Assembly: GCA_015068935.1 (NCBI GenBank)
Contig: SVJO01000003.1
Span: 27,963-91,962 of the forward strand
DNA length: 64,000 nt
Origin: Oscillospiraceae bacterium
GTDB lineage: Bacteria; Bacillota; Clostridia; UBA1381; UBA9506
Reading direction: 5' to 3'
Below, piece by piece: positions 28,101 through 35,625 of the stretch (position 1 is the stretch's first letter; the number at the start of each line of letters is the position of its first letter). The notes below the pieces were generated by a model. The model was not told the origin of the DNA. It made no database searches and worked only from the letters and a program-made list of their open reading frames with translations. Made by a program: the position numbers and the translations under genes.

Positions 28101-28492
28101 AGAGGCTAAAGCAATTTAAAATGAGCGGCATGGTGCTCGAAGATATAGATATAATAAATAAAATGGAAAATTGCATCTCGGGATTTTCGGGCATAATTCC
28201 TGTGAGAATAAGCTCAAAAGGCGAGATAGTAAAGTCGCAGAGTAAAACAGCAACAGCTGAGCAGTTTAAAAAGCTAAAGCAATATGTCAAAAAAGCGGCA
28301 GGCGAGATTGGTAGAGAAATATTAAGCGGAAAGGTGGATATTTCGCCTTGTGCCAACGGAAAATCAATGCCGTGTGAATATTGTAAATTCCATAGCATCT
28401 GTGCGTTTGATATAAATACTGATGAGTACAGACAGGTTGGAAAGTTTAAAGATGATGACATCTTCAAAATGATAGAAGATACAGAAATCTGA
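25109..28492 (+). CDS. addB: ATP-dependent helicase/nuclease subunit B (AddB)
   Basis: 1127 residues starting at the ATG at 25109 behind AAAGGAGG. AddB pairs with AddA to resect double-strand breaks and recognise Chi. Near the N-terminus is an ATP-binding 'GCSGTGKSE'. The C-terminal nuclease domain has a Cys in 'YTHCPFSYFISYG', 'DFGSLLHRVID', the catalytic 'VKVIDYKTG' with downstream 'LQLCVYIMAV', and a closing Cys cluster ('CANGKSMPCEYCKFHSIC') that with the earlier Cys would hold the family's 4Fe-4S cluster. The length matches AddB (about 1150). AddA normally follows directly, but here the next gene is a sugar kinase with its own promoter, so addA must lie elsewhere. Confidence 0.92.
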   Translation: MSLTVVYGCSGTGKSEYCLEGVKSAVLNGKRALLIVPEQFSHVKEAELIKKTGFITDNQKATSFKRLSFSIINNKKTTETVLDRTKKSMLIAKACYASLDDLVMFKNMHRKQGFISVMQDMISEFKRGCASPDDIKHFAEKMQDNTMLKTKLSELSLIYEKYQQFVDKSFIDDDDNLTLLARKIIEKNNMHDTEIFIDEFFRFTRAELYCIEAFLLAGASVTVSLCTGGLDDEKSGIFEPVIKTYKALIKIAKNCKTEINQPVFLSEKHRFKESRELLHLESEYPKYSNNIYKEETRDISMFAASDIYSEVTHLACSIMKSVQSENVRFKDIAIICSDCQSYKNIIRTVFDIYEIPVFIDSERDLYSHPVMIMIFAVLDILSDGLDTKHILSYIKSGYSTLSRDETDIFENFILSGNITKRDWLDNERFLKRAKTVFDDSVDLAQENEEFAKEILELKERVISPLLKLKENISKSRKAKMRADAISQFFEDISLAEKIKSQTDILLDGGDKETADEYARVYNALGETLDSFVICMGEEIVGIDRLYDMIKAGLSECRVNIIPPINDGVFFGDLKRSIARNVKRLYIIGANEGAFPPNAPIENILNDAERVYLASEGLSLAPDTKKIMFDYGFMVYNILNISNGKLSISYPICDFNGEGLRPSPLCAKIKKMFPKILFDTDVDGKWENPEDYVLSKKSAFNYLIRKMSITDDEKKLFEYLNSDDYYKEKLLAAKNTKEHKNIAQRLDYDVVKSLYRGELKGSVSSFEKYTHCPFSYFISYGLNAKERKLFDIDTPDFGSLLHRVIDTFSKQILSMGKKFREIEKDECEKIVCGILDDIVEKMFIKKLYSEKKMLLLVKRLKKYAATATWAICEHIKRGEFEPCAFEAEFSENGDMSPVVIELPSGDKITLVGKIDRIDRYEKNGELYVKVIDYKTGNKDFSLSDVYNKLSLQLCVYIMAVSENGSRLLGKDSKTAGMFYFKLSDEPVETVKNESVSDEERLKQFKMSGMVLEDIDIINKMENCISGFSGIIPVRISSKGEIVKSQSKTATAEQFKKLKQYVKKAAGEIGREILSGKVDISPCANGKSMPCEYCKFHSICAFDINTDEYRQVGKFKDDDIFKMIEDTEI

Positions 28493-28525
28493 CCGCCATT
28501 TTTTGCATATTTATACTTGTTTTGG

Positions 28526-28554
28526 TTGACTTTTCTTCATTTAAAGTATATAAT
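28526..28554 (+). promoter_or_regulatory. Sigma-A-type promoter for the PfkB-MtlD pair
   Basis: TTGACT (28526-28531), 17-bp spacer, TATAAT (28549-28554), 35 bp before the kinase ATG. Confidence 0.8.
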
Positions 28555-28589
28555 TAAATAGTGAAATTTTGTAAAAGGAGATTATTCTT

Positions 28590-29546
28590 ATGTATGATGT
28601 AGCCTGTATAGGAATTTTAGTAGCAGACTGTATTGCTAAAACAGTAGATGAGCTTCCTGAGGCAGGAAAGCTTAAAAAGATTGACAGCATAAAGCTCTAT
28701 AGCGGCGGATGTGCGATGAATGCAGCAGTTGATATGCAGAAAATCGGTGCAAATGTAGCACTTTTAGGTATGGTTGGAAATGACGGTTTCGGAAGTTTCT
28801 TAATTGGCGAGCTTACAAGAAACGGAATCAGCACCGAAGGAATTAAGGTGAGCGATGACTATTCAAGCTCGGCTTCTGTTGTTGTGGTTGACTCATCGGG
28901 CGAGAGAAGTTTTCTCCACTCGACAGGTGCTAATGCTAAATTTACCGACACAGATATAGATTTCGACGTTATAAAGGATTCAAAGATAGTCTTTGTTGCA
29001 GGAACAATGCTTATGGACACATTTGACGGAGAACCCTGTGCGCGTGTTTTGAAGAAATGTAAGGAAATGGGAAAGATTACTGTTTTGGACAGTGCATGGG
29101 ACGATTCAGGCAAATGGATGGATATTTTAAAACCATGCATGCCGTATATTGATTATTTCATTCCGAGCATTGAAGAGGCAGAGCAGTTTGCAGGAGGAAA
29201 GACAGACCTTAACGAAATTGCAGATGTATTCTTTGATTATGGAGTTAAACATGTTGCAATCAAGGCTGGAAAAAAAGGATGCTTTGTTAAAGAGAGCAAG
29301 GATTCAGAGGGAAAGCTGTTCCCGACATATATGAATGTAAAGCGCGTTGATACAACAGGCGCAGGGGATTCATGGTGTTCAGGATTTTTATATGGTTTAT
29401 CTCATGAAATGACTATGGAAGAGAGTGCAAAGTTTGCCAATGCAGTAGGAACGCACTGTATTATGGCAGTCGGCGCTTCGACAGGAATTAAATCATATGA
29501 AGAAATAAAAAAATTCATGGAAGAAAATGAGCAGTTTTTAAAATAA
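28590..29546 (+). CDS. PfkB-family carbohydrate kinase
   Basis: 318 residues of the ribokinase/PfkB family, which phosphorylates a sugar or nucleoside hydroxyl with ATP. The first family signature lies in 'SGGCAMNAAVDMQKIGANVALLGMVG' (only partly quoted), and the second is 'DTTGAGDSWCSGFLYGL', whose Asp is the catalytic base and GAGD the anion hole. 'TVLDSAWDDSGKW' marks the central region. A Trp follows GAGDS where small residues are more usual. The substrate is not evident. It is followed 26 bp later by a mannitol-1-phosphate dehydrogenase-like gene in the same transcript, so a polyol or ketose is an attractive but unproven substrate. Confidence 0.88.
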   Translation: MYDVACIGILVADCIAKTVDELPEAGKLKKIDSIKLYSGGCAMNAAVDMQKIGANVALLGMVGNDGFGSFLIGELTRNGISTEGIKVSDDYSSSASVVVVDSSGERSFLHSTGANAKFTDTDIDFDVIKDSKIVFVAGTMLMDTFDGEPCARVLKKCKEMGKITVLDSAWDDSGKWMDILKPCMPYIDYFIPSIEEAEQFAGGKTDLNEIADVFFDYGVKHVAIKAGKKGCFVKESKDSEGKLFPTYMNVKRVDTTGAGDSWCSGFLYGLSHEMTMEESAKFANAVGTHCIMAVGASTGIKSYEEIKKFMEENEQFLK

Positions 29547-29572
29547 TATCTTAAACGAAAGAGGCACATAAA

Positions 29573-30772
29573 ATGAGTAAAAAAGCAATTATGTACGGCG
29601 GAGGAAACATCGGAAGAGGATTTATAGGTCAGCTCCTTTATCAGTCAGGATATGATGTTAGTTTCGTTGACGTAAACAAAGATTTATTAAAAAGCATAAA
29701 TGATGCAGGAGAATATCCTGTAAGAATTTTAAAAGGCGACGATTATTCTGAGGTAATGGTTAAAAACGTCAGCGCAATCGACGGAAATGATTTGGAAACA
29801 GTATCAAATGCAATAAGCGAGGCAGACATCTGCGCAACAGCAGTAGGCGTTAATGTTTTAAAGTTTGTTGCAAAGCCTTTTAAGGAAGGTATAGTAAAGA
29901 GATTTACAACAGGCTCTAAAAAACCATTAAATATAATTATATGTGAAAACTTAATAGGTGCTGACGAATTCTTAAAAGGTCTTATATATGACCTTATGAC
30001 AGAAGATGAACGTGCATTTTTAGATAATGTAGGCTTTGTTGAAGCATCAATCGGAAGGATGGTTCCAATTCAGACTGATGAAATGAAAGACGGTAACGCA
30101 CTCAGAGTATGCGTTGAGAGCTATGATATGCTTCCTGTTGATTCAGCGGCTTTTAAAGGAGAAATTCCCGAGATTAAAAATCTCGTTCCGTTCACTCCGT
30201 TCTCATACTATATTGAACGTAAATTGTTTATACATAACATGAGTCATGCATCAACTGCATATCTTGGCGCATATCTAGGTCTTTCTTATATATGGGAGAG
30301 CATTGATGTTCCTGAAGTCGAGCTTATTGTTTATCGTGTAATGCAGGAGTCAGCAATGGCTATGAGCAAAAAATACGGTGTTGAGTTTAAAGATTTGAAT
30401 GCTCATATAGAAAATCTTATTTACAGATTCTCAAACAAACAGCTTGGTGATACTTTAGCTCGTGTCGGCGGAGACATTAAGAGAAAACTGTCGCCAAATG
30501 ACAGAATGGTTGGCGCATACAAAATGTGTGCAGAGCAGGGGATTGACAACACATATATTGCAATCTGTATTGCGGCTTCACTCCTTTTCACAAGAGAAGG
30601 TGAGGAGAAAATGTCTCCTGAATATATTCTTACAGAAATCAGCGGATTTAATAAAGACGGAGAGGATTTTGAAAAAATCATGGCAATCTATGCTATGTTT
30701 GAAAAGAAAATGTCTCTTGCTGAAATCTTAAAAGAAGTAAAAAAAGCTACAAATACAAAGAAAATAGTGTAA
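29573..30772 (+). CDS. mtlD: Mannitol-1-phosphate 5-dehydrogenase family protein
   Basis: 399 residues of the polyol-specific long-chain dehydrogenase family. The N-terminal Rossmann motif is 'MYGGGNIGRGFIGQLL'; the conserved catalytic 'KLFIHNMSHAS' holds the Lys/Asn/His set used in polyol oxidation; 'GRMVPIQ' near residue 162 and 'RDLxRK'-like 'GGDIKRKLSPNDR' near residue 302 follow MtlD proteins. The reaction in characterised members is D-mannitol-1-phosphate plus NAD to fructose-6-phosphate. No mannitol PTS component or MtlR regulator is adjacent, so the source of the substrate is unclear; the PfkB kinase upstream may supply a phosphorylated polyol. The gene ends at a strong terminator. 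Confidence 0.88.
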   Translation: MSKKAIMYGGGNIGRGFIGQLLYQSGYDVSFVDVNKDLLKSINDAGEYPVRILKGDDYSEVMVKNVSAIDGNDLETVSNAISEADICATAVGVNVLKFVAKPFKEGIVKRFTTGSKKPLNIIICENLIGADEFLKGLIYDLMTEDERAFLDNVGFVEASIGRMVPIQTDEMKDGNALRVCVESYDMLPVDSAAFKGEIPEIKNLVPFTPFSYYIERKLFIHNMSHASTAYLGAYLGLSYIWESIDVPEVELIVYRVMQESAMAMSKKYGVEFKDLNAHIENLIYRFSNKQLGDTLARVGGDIKRKLSPNDRMVGAYKMCAEQGIDNTYIAICIAASLLFTREGEEKMSPEYILTEISGFNKDGEDFEKIMAIYAMFEKKMSLAEILKEVKKATNTKKIV

Positions 30773-30787
30773 TATATTTTAAGCAAT

Positions 30788-30828
30788 AAATAAGGGATGC
30801 AAATGATTTTGCATCCCTTATTTTTAAC
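30788..30828. terminator. Terminator between convergent mtlD and the 106-aa gene
   Basis: 16-bp perfect stem (30788-30803 with 30808-30823), 4-base loop, A-run and T-run flanks, usable in both directions. Confidence 0.85.
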
Positions 30829-31144
30829 CTAATTTACTTAAGAATTCCTTTTCCATTTCTAAAATATCCTCAAGCCAGAAAACACCAATGTCGAGTGCTG
30901 CATAAAGGCTTGTTCGTTCTGCCTTTTTTGTAAGTTTTGCTCCCTTTATGCTGTCTGTTGCTTTTTCTAAAAGTTCAATTGTAACCTTTGTTGCAACATC
31001 TAAGTCTTTAACCTTTTTCTTTTCAGTAATTGTAAATCTTGTAATAAAATTTTCCGAGAAATCCCCGTAATAGAGCACATCTCCATCACGCAAAAGCGGT
31101 TTGCCGCGATAAATCAACATATTTTTCTCTTTTTTTGTTGCCAT
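30824..31144 (-). CDS. Small conserved-type cytosolic protein, function unknown
   Basis: About 106 residues. An upstream in-frame ATG (31153) lies within the AAAGGATGGG site, so the ATG at 31144 ('MATKKEKN') is the likelier start. The N-terminal half is predicted beta ('MLIYRGKPLLRDGDVLYYGDF', quoted in part), and the C-terminal half is two long amphipathic helices ('KVTIELLEKATD', 'DILEMEKEFLSKLG'). There is no signal peptide, membrane segment or metal motif. It is the last gene of the dnaX-ebfC-darA-holB-ricT run, about 40 bp after ricT, and may share its transcript. I do not recognise a family with a known function. Confidence 0.7.
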   Translation of the reverse strand: MATKKEKNMLIYRGKPLLRDGDVLYYGDFSENFITRFTITEKKKVKDLDVATKVTIELLEKATDSIKGAKLTKKAERTSLYAALDIGVFWLEDILEMEKEFLSKLG

Positions 31145-31186
31145 TTTTCCCATCCTTTCTGTTTAGTCAGTTTTATTTTATCTGAA

Positions 31187-32065
31187 TTATTTATCTTTTT
31201 CAAGTTCACGAAGCTCTGCTAAATCAACATCGTCGTCATTAGTTTCGTGAACAGTGTTTTTAATTATAACAATATCAGAAACATTAAAGCTGCTCAATGC
31301 TCCGTCAGCATCAGAGTCAAGTTTTACCTGAACTAAACCTTTTAAAACACTTACAGAAACAACACTTCCTCTTCCGACAGGTGTGTCAACAATTGCACCG
31401 ACACCCGGTGTGTTCTTTAAAAGGTCTTCATATGCTTCCTGCTCATATTTAAGGCAACACATAAGCCTTCCGCATGTTCCTGAAATTTTCGTGGGGTTTA
31501 AAGATAATGACTGTTCCTTTGCCATTTTGATTGAAACAGGTTCAAAATCACCCAAAAACTGAGAACAGCAGAGTGGTCTCCCGCATATTCCAAGACCGCC
31601 CAGCATTTTTGCTTCATCGCGGACGCCGATTTGTCTCAGCTCTATTCTCGTTTTAAATACTGACGCTAAATCTTTTACGAGTTGTCTGAAATCAACACGT
31701 CCGTCAGCAGTAAAGTAGAAAAGAACCTTGCTTCTGTCAAAGGTGTATTCAACATCTATAAGACTCATTTCAAGATTATTTGCGTTGATTTTTTCAATGC
31801 AAATTTTACGGGCTTCTTTTTCTTTGATTTTATTTTCTTTGAGCTGTTTATAATCAGATTCTAAAGCCTTTCTTATAACCTTTTTAAGCGGTGTAGAGAA
31901 TGTTTCCTCATCAATTTCTTTCCCCGTGAGGACAACTTCGCCATATTCTACACCTCGGGCAGTTTCAACGATAACACCGTCGCCTGCTTTGAGTTCAATT
32001 GAATCAGGGTCAAAATAATATATTTTTCCTACGGCCTTGAATCTAACACCGATAACTTTTACCAT
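31187..32065 (-). CDS. ricT: PSP1-domain regulator of RNA turnover (YaaT/RicT)
   Basis: 292 residues with a PSP1 C-terminal domain. It has the conserved Cys sets 'GICGRPLCCS' (Cys161, 166, 167) and 'GTCGRLMCCLKYEQEAY' (Cys198, 203, 204). In Bacillus subtilis RicT joins RicA and RicF in a complex that carries [4Fe-4S] clusters and directs RNase Y-dependent mRNA maturation; the Cys residues here fit cluster binding. The acidic, basic-tailed C-terminus beyond residue 265 is probably disordered. The gene order holB-ricT matches the B. subtilis holB-yaaT order. It starts 15 bp after holB. Confidence 0.9.
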   Translation of the reverse strand: MVKVIGVRFKAVGKIYYFDPDSIELKAGDGVIVETARGVEYGEVVLTGKEIDEETFSTPLKKVIRKALESDYKQLKENKIKEKEARKICIEKINANNLEMSLIDVEYTFDRSKVLFYFTADGRVDFRQLVKDLASVFKTRIELRQIGVRDEAKMLGGLGICGRPLCCSQFLGDFEPVSIKMAKEQSLSLNPTKISGTCGRLMCCLKYEQEAYEDLLKNTPGVGAIVDTPVGRGSVVSVSVLKGLVQVKLDSDADGALSSFNVSDIVIIKNTVHETNDDDVDLAELRELEKDK

Positions 32066-32080
32066 TTGTTTTTCCTTTCT

Positions 32081-33076
32081 TTAATCATTATCAAATATAT
32101 TTTGTATTTCTGTCAGCAAATCAAGTCCCCAAAAGGAGAAATTTACATTATAGCTGAGCTTGCTTTTGCAGCTTATAACAGTTTCCATACATGATGCATA
32201 TTTCTTTTTGTATACTTCAGTACATAAAACACTTTTAAGATTTTGCGGACATATCACCATATTTTTCAGGCCTTCGCATGAAAGGATGCAGTCCCTTAAA
32301 AAAATTAACATAAAATCAATTATGCTGTCTGTTTCATCTTTATTTTCAAGCAAAAAGCGGTGAAAATCTATTAAAGCATCTCTTGATTTAATGACAGAGG
32401 ATAAATGCTTTGCCGTATCAAAAAACAAAGCATGATATTTTTCATCAGTTATAATTTTTATAGCTTTTCCAATAATTCCCTGAGAGAATTTGGTGTAAAA
32501 CTCAAGCGCCTCTCCATTTATATCGGGAAAGTTTCTTCGCAGAAACTGTGAGACATCTTTAAGCGGAGCGGGACGCAGATTTAAAACACAAGAACGTGAT
32601 AAAACTGTGTCTAAAAGCATGCTTTTTTTGGAGACTAAAATAATAAATATGACATATTGAGGAGGTTCCTCGAGCACCTTTAAAAGACCGTTCTGTGCTT
32701 CCTGAGTTAAGTCATCTCCTTCAGGGATGACGAAGATTTTACGCGAAGCAATAAACGGTTTTATATAAACCTGTTTGATAATCTGTTCTCTTATATCGTC
32801 TATTCCGTATGATTTTTTATCTTTTTGTTTTTTTAGATAATAAATGTCAGGATGTGAGGCAGAATCGACCTGCCTGCATGCTGAACAAGTTCTGCAGGCT
32901 CCACTCTTTTGCGGAGCCTCACAGAACAATTCCTTAATGAATTCTTGTGAAAGAGTCTTTTTTCCTATGCCGTTTTCTCCTGAAAACACATATGAATTAA
33001 GTATTTGACCTGATATGATAAATCGCTTAAGCTGAGTTTTTAAATGTTCATTTCCTGCAAAATTCTCAAAACTCAC
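32081..33076 (-). CDS. holB: DNA polymerase III delta' subunit
   Basis: 331 residues of the clamp-loader AAA+ family. The N-terminal P-loop reads 'GENGIGKKT' (33-41). A zinc module is visible with Cys52, Cys61, Cys64 and Cys67, followed by 'SASHPDIYYL'. 'FVIPEGDDLTQEAQNGLLKVLEEPP' (quoted only in part here as 'NGLLKVLEEPP') is the Walker B/sensor region, and 'VLSRSCVLNL' is the SRC-type arginine-finger motif. The C-terminal collar domain is weakly conserved, as usual. delta' acts with delta and the DnaX subunits to load the beta clamp. It starts 3 bp after darA. Confidence 0.92.
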   Translation of the reverse strand: MSFENFAGNEHLKTQLKRFIISGQILNSYVFSGENGIGKKTLSQEFIKELFCEAPQKSGACRTCSACRQVDSASHPDIYYLKKQKDKKSYGIDDIREQIIKQVYIKPFIASRKIFVIPEGDDLTQEAQNGLLKVLEEPPQYVIFIILVSKKSMLLDTVLSRSCVLNLRPAPLKDVSQFLRRNFPDINGEALEFYTKFSQGIIGKAIKIITDEKYHALFFDTAKHLSSVIKSRDALIDFHRFLLENKDETDSIIDFMLIFLRDCILSCEGLKNMVICPQNLKSVLCTEVYKKKYASCMETVISCKSKLSYNVNFSFWGLDLLTEIQNIFDND

Positions 33077-33079
33077 TTA

Positions 33080-33415
33080 TCACACCTTCTCAAATTTTTC
33101 AACGTCTACTACAAATATTGTTGCACCGCCAACCTCTATTTCATTTGTTTGTGCAACAGGGCTGGGTGCCAGGCTTGCCATATAAGGTTGCTCGGAATTT
33201 ACTAAAAATTGTTTTCTGCGTTTTGAATGTTCTCTGATTATTTCAATAACTCTTTCCACATTCTCTTCTGAGGTTCCAACAAGTAAGGTGGTGTTACCTA
33301 CACGCAGAAAACCGCCCGTTGAAGCCATTTTTGTAACGGAAAATTTTTCTTTGTTGAGGTGTTTAATAACCAGATGGTCATCCTCACTGTTGACGATTGC
33401 AAAAACTAATTTCAT
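33080..33415 (-). CDS. darA: Cyclic-di-AMP receptor protein (DarA/PstA, YaaQ)
   Basis: 111 residues of the PII-like c-di-AMP-binding family. It aligns by eye with YaaQ: 'MKLVFAIVNSEDDHLVIKHL' (quoted to 20), 'KMASTGGFLRVGNTTLLVG', 'VIEIIREHSKRR' and the C-terminal 'EVGGATIFVVDVE'. The proteins are trimers that bind cyclic di-AMP between subunits; their downstream partners are not established. The presence implies a diadenylate cyclase elsewhere in the genome. It sits between ebfC and holB, as yaaQ sits before holB in Bacillus, with a 3-bp gap to holB and 47 bp from ebfC. Confidence 0.93.
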   Translation of the reverse strand: MKLVFAIVNSEDDHLVIKHLNKEKFSVTKMASTGGFLRVGNTTLLVGTSEENVERVIEIIREHSKRRKQFLVNSEQPYMASLAPSPVAQTNEIEVGGATIFVVDVEKFEKV

Positions 33416-33462
33416 AAAATCAAGCCTCCTATTTTTTTATTTATTATAAAAACTAATATTTT

Positions 33463-33810
33463 CTAAAACAATCCTGGAATGTTAAGACTGCCCGTAACAG
33501 CACGCATGCCTTCTTCCATCATATCATTTGCAGCTTTTGATGCTTCATTGACTGCTGCAATTATGAGGTCTTCGAGCATTTCTATATCATCGGGGTCAAC
33601 AACCTCAGGTGCAAGTGATATGCTGACTAATTCTTTATTTCCCTTCATGACAACGCTGACAGCACCGCCGCCTGCTTTTGCTTCAACTGTTTTTTCCTCG
33701 GTTTCAGCCTGAATTCTTTCCATTTCAGCCTGCATTTTCTGTGCCTGCTTAATCATTGAATTCATGTTATTATTCATACCGCCGCCGGTGAATTTATTTC
33801 CTTTAGCCAT
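33463..33810 (-). CDS. ebfC: YbaB/EbfC family nucleoid-associated protein
   Basis: 115 residues, full length for the family. After a Gly/Asn/Met-rich start ('GGGMNNNMNSMIKQAQKMQ') comes the conserved amphipathic helix with 'QAEMERIQAETEEKTVEA', the central strand 'GAVSVVMKGNKELVSI', and 'DLIIAAVNEASKAANDM'. Members are small dimers that bind DNA without strict sequence preference. The position directly downstream of dnaX (15 bp) is conserved through the Firmicutes and Proteobacteria. In most genomes recR comes next; here it is missing. Confidence 0.93.
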   Translation of the reverse strand: MAKGNKFTGGGMNNNMNSMIKQAQKMQAEMERIQAETEEKTVEAKAGGGAVSVVMKGNKELVSISLAPEVVDPDDIEMLEDLIIAAVNEASKAANDMMEEGMRAVTGSLNIPGLF

Positions 33811-33825
33811 TTTATTTCCTCCTCA

Positions 33826-35442
33826 TTAATCCAGAATTTCTATAATATTATGCTTTTTCGCTAAGTCTTCAAGTTTATCAAAAGCTGATGAATCAGTTTT
33901 TGCAGGTGTATTAACCTCTAAGACCTCCTTGTCGGTAAAACAGCCTACGGGAAGGTTAATTCCCATAATCTCTAAAACAGCATCATGTACAAGGTCAAGG
34001 TAGAGCGGTTTTGATGCTACAGTTTTGCTCATTAGAGTATTCTGTGAAAACACCAAGGCAAGTTTATCCTTTAAAACAACAGGCTTCGCACAAGCAAGAT
34101 GGGGAAGAACAGGTTGGCCGCCATGAGCCTTAATATGAGCTTTAATATCATCCCATTTTGAGAAAATATCTGCATCGCCTTTGATTTCGGCGGGTTTTTC
34201 CTTTGCTTTTGTCATAGGAATACTTTGAGCCTGTTTTGGTTCATCCTCTTTTTTTGTTTTCTCTTTTTGGGAAGGGGAGACAGTGAATTCCCCTTTTTTG
34301 AGTTTCTCTTCAAGCTCTGCTACTCTTGCTAAAAGAGCATCAAATGTGTCAGATGTTGTGACATCGCACATTTTTACAATGGCAAGCTCATATATGGTAC
34401 GTTTAAATGTTACATTCTTAGCCTTAAATATGCTTTCGTTAAGCAGATTAAGCGCATTTACAAGTTTTTCCTGAGAAACATTTTCGCACAGAGTATGCAT
34501 CTTTTCAAGATTTGACGCAGAAACATGGAGAATTTTTTCGGGCTCTTCCATCACCTTTACAACAAGCAAATCACGAAGGAATTTAGCAAGCGAATCAACA
34601 AAAACATCAAGCTCTTTGCCGCATGATAAAATCTCGTCTATAACAGAAAGGCATTTAGCTCCGTCGCCTTTTATAATTGCCTCGCTGATTGAAAAAAGAG
34701 CACTCTGGTCAGTTATTCCAATTATATCAATTATGTCATCATATGTCAGTGTTTCGTCAGTATATCCTATACATTGTTCAAGAATGCTGAGAGAATCACG
34801 CATGGAGCCGTTTCCAAGCTCTGCAACAAGAGAAAGAGCTTCTTTTGTGACACTTTTGCCGCTCCCTTTTGTCACAACGTCGAGTCTTGATGCAATATCT
34901 TCATTTGTGATTCTGCGGAAGTCAAAGCGCTGACAACGCGAAAGAACAGTTGCAGGGACTTTATTAAGCTCTGTTGTTGCCAAGATAAACATAACGTGCT
35001 CAGGCGGTTCTTCAAGTGTTTTCAAAAGTGCATTGAAAGCAGCAGTTGAAACCATATGAACCTCGTCTATAATATATACTTTTTTCTTTGCAACAGACGG
35101 CAGAAACAAAGCATCATCAATAATTTCTCTGATATTTTCAATCTTGTTTCGTGACGCACCGTCCATTTCAACAACATCCATGATGCTTTCATCTAAAATT
35201 CCGCGGCACGTATCACATTCGTTACAAGGGTTTCCGTTAACAGGATGCTCACAATTTACTGCTCTTGCAAGAATTTTTGCTGTAGAAGTTTTACCTGTAC
35301 CTCTTGTGCCGCAAAACAAATATGCATGAGCAAGCTGAGAGTTTATAATTTGATTTTTTAAGGTCTGAGTAATGTGCTCCTGACCTACAACATCGTCAAA
35401 GGTCGTGGGGCGCCATTTTCTATATAGAGCCTGATATGCCAT
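33826..35442 (-). CDS. dnaX: DNA polymerase III gamma/tau subunit
   Basis: 538 residues from the ATG at 35442 ('MAYQALYRKWRP', behind AGAGG); the frame is open further upstream but without a site. AAA+ clamp-loader motor: 'FDDVVGQEHI', P-loop 'GTRGTGKTST', zinc Cys set 'CEHPVNGNPCNECDTC', 'DEVHMVSTAAFNALLKTLEEPP' (only partly needed for recognition), and 'VLSRCQRFDFRRI' with the SRC finger. Residues beyond about 370 form the Lys/Glu-rich linker and the tau-specific C-terminal domain. A run of seven A in the linker (34249-34255) forms an A_AAA_AAA heptamer in frame, and slipping back one base would end translation two codons later, giving a gamma-like product of about 400 residues. Confidence 0.95.
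   Translation of the reverse strand: MAYQALYRKWRPTTFDDVVGQEHITQTLKNQIINSQLAHAYLFCGTRGTGKTSTAKILARAVNCEHPVNGNPCNECDTCRGILDESIMDVVEMDGASRNKIENIREIIDDALFLPSVAKKKVYIIDEVHMVSTAAFNALLKTLEEPPEHVMFILATTELNKVPATVLSRCQRFDFRRITNEDIASRLDVVTKGSGKSVTKEALSLVAELGNGSMRDSLSILEQCIGYTDETLTYDDIIDIIGITDQSALFSISEAIIKGDGAKCLSVIDEILSCGKELDVFVDSLAKFLRDLLVVKVMEEPEKILHVSASNLEKMHTLCENVSQEKLVNALNLLNESIFKAKNVTFKRTIYELAIVKMCDVTTSDTFDALLARVAELEEKLKKGEFTVSPSQKEKTKKEDEPKQAQSIPMTKAKEKPAEIKGDADIFSKWDDIKAHIKAHGGQPVLPHLACAKPVVLKDKLALVFSQNTLMSKTVASKPLYLDLVHDAVLEIMGINLPVGCFTDKEVLEVNTPAKTDSSAFDKLEDLAKKHNIIEILD
34241..34256 (-). promoter_or_regulatory. Possible -1 frameshift or transcriptional slippage site in dnaX
   Basis: On the minus strand the zero-frame codons are ACA-AAA-AAA-GAG. 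The heptamer A_AAA_AAA is in the register needed for tandem -1 slippage. In the -1 frame the next codons are AGA, GGA, TGA (TGA at 34243-34241). The product would have about 400 residues and keep the AAA+ and collar domains. Confidence 0.5.
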
Positions 35443-35560
35443 AATAACCTCTTTCTTAGTCATTATAGAGCGAATTTTTCGAATAATAATCATTACGTCT
35501 ATAGATGACTAAACGTGTAAAAACTTCCCTGAAAGTGACCGACTTTTTCCCTTTATACGA

Positions 35561-35584
35561 AAAAAACCGCTTGGTTTGCGGTTA
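35561..35584 (-). terminator. Terminator of the SRP RNA gene
   Basis: On the minus strand AACCGC-loop-GCGGTT (35584 to 35567) is followed by a T run (to 35561). It lies about 40 bases after the last base pair of the SRP RNA and ahead of dnaX. Confidence 0.75.
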
Positions 35585-35625
35585 TGTCCTACGAACGCAT
35601 CAGGTATATTTATACTTACTTTCAC

